From positions 3,110,197 through 3,174,196 of the forward strand of contig PTFA01000082.1 in assembly GCA_003342895.1 (NCBI GenBank): a DNA stretch of 64,000 nucleotides, in the 5' to 3' direction. Below the pieces are notes generated by a model. That model searched no databases. It was not told the DNA's origin and saw nothing but the letters and a program-made list of their open reading frames with translations. Made by a program: the position numbers and the translations under genes. The DNA comes from Casuarius casuarius. Taxonomy: Eukaryota > Chordata > Aves > Casuariiformes > Casuariidae. This document shows positions 63,801-64,000 of this stretch, piece by piece (within the stretch, counting starts at the first letter, position 1; each line of letters opens with the position of its first letter).

Positions 63801-64000
63801 GGCTGGGATTCACTCAGATTCACTGTGACATTCTGTGTAGCCTCATTACTGTCTGGGATCTAATTCCCTTCTTTCGCAAGTTCCTAAGGGGTAAAGGAAA
63901 GGGAACATTGGAAATTTTCTGAAGGCCTGAACTGTCACCCACAGTTTCTCTGTTACATGATCTAAGCCTCAGGAAAAGCTTATGACAGATTTTAGCTGAA
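60811..64000. other. No supported gene
   Basis: AT-rich sequence with open frames of about 100 codons on both strands at 60,913-61,324 but no splice support. T tracts at 62,580 and 63,012. Nothing recognised to the right edge. Confidence 0.5.

Noticed and set aside
1..64000. Bacterial-type features, CRISPR arrays, tRNA or rRNA genes
   Set aside because: No ribosome-binding-site-linked frames, spaced direct repeats, cloverleaf or rRNA signatures were seen; repeats and splice-like signals are vertebrate.
1..64000. About two dozen isolated single Ns
   Set aside because: Spacing is irregular and each is one base, consistent with ambiguous consensus calls and not with biological structure or scaffold gaps.

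Overview
This is vertebrate nuclear DNA, most likely avian or at least archosaurian. It is AT-rich and has no long uninterrupted genes. It carries CR1 3' ends of the bird type (about 9,891-9,960 and 18,190-18,365), decayed CR1/L2-like LINE bodies, a few old MIR copies and microsatellites. About two dozen isolated single Ns look like unresolved consensus bases. There are no operons, CRISPR arrays, rRNA or tRNA genes that I can support.

The best gene candidate is a multi-exon gene on the minus strand, between about 53.35 kb (upstream) and 40.45 kb (3' end). I assembled it by eye from splice sites, open frames and matching intron phases. The better-supported exons, in transcription order, are 53,293-53,347; 52,889-52,949; 52,809-52,839; 51,693-51,807; 51,498-51,573; 49,048-49,147; 48,255-48,379; 47,559-47,602; 44,893-45,040; 43,599-43,640; and the terminal exon 40,465-40,657. 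The terminal exon ends in TGA, with AATAAA 12 bases later. The four 3'-most exons are the most convincing. The joins 52,809 to 51,807 and 48,255 to 47,602 do not match in phase, so exons are missing or a boundary is wrong there. I do not recognise the protein; the visible part is mostly helix-like, with a Ser-rich linker and a basic C-terminal patch.

The left 40 kb is mainly intergenic or intronic. It holds a LINE 3' fragment (786-1,245), a LINE-like linker fragment (1,855-2,430), a MIR (8,475-8,645), the two CR1 3' ends, a possible hAT-type element (17,722-17,891) and a CpG-island-like block (21,040-21,490) with a possible minus-strand first exon. Isolated exon-like segments lie at 120-163 (-), 1,638-1,703 (-), 4,049-4,084 (+), 7,853-7,988 (+) and 18,574-18,697 (+). 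The 18.6 kb segment is the best of these. They could belong to other genes or be pseudo-exons; I cannot chain them.

The right end (54-64 kb) holds an unclassified old repeat (54,750-54,990), a long decayed LINE ORF2 copy (56,090-57,440), an imperfect palindrome that looks like an old MITE (59,019-59,105), a minus-strand MIR (60,655-60,810) and two near-identical RFX X-box-like motifs (58,230 and 60,000). No novel molecular system stands out. The most useful leads are the unrecognised minus-strand gene and the CpG-island/first-exon candidate.
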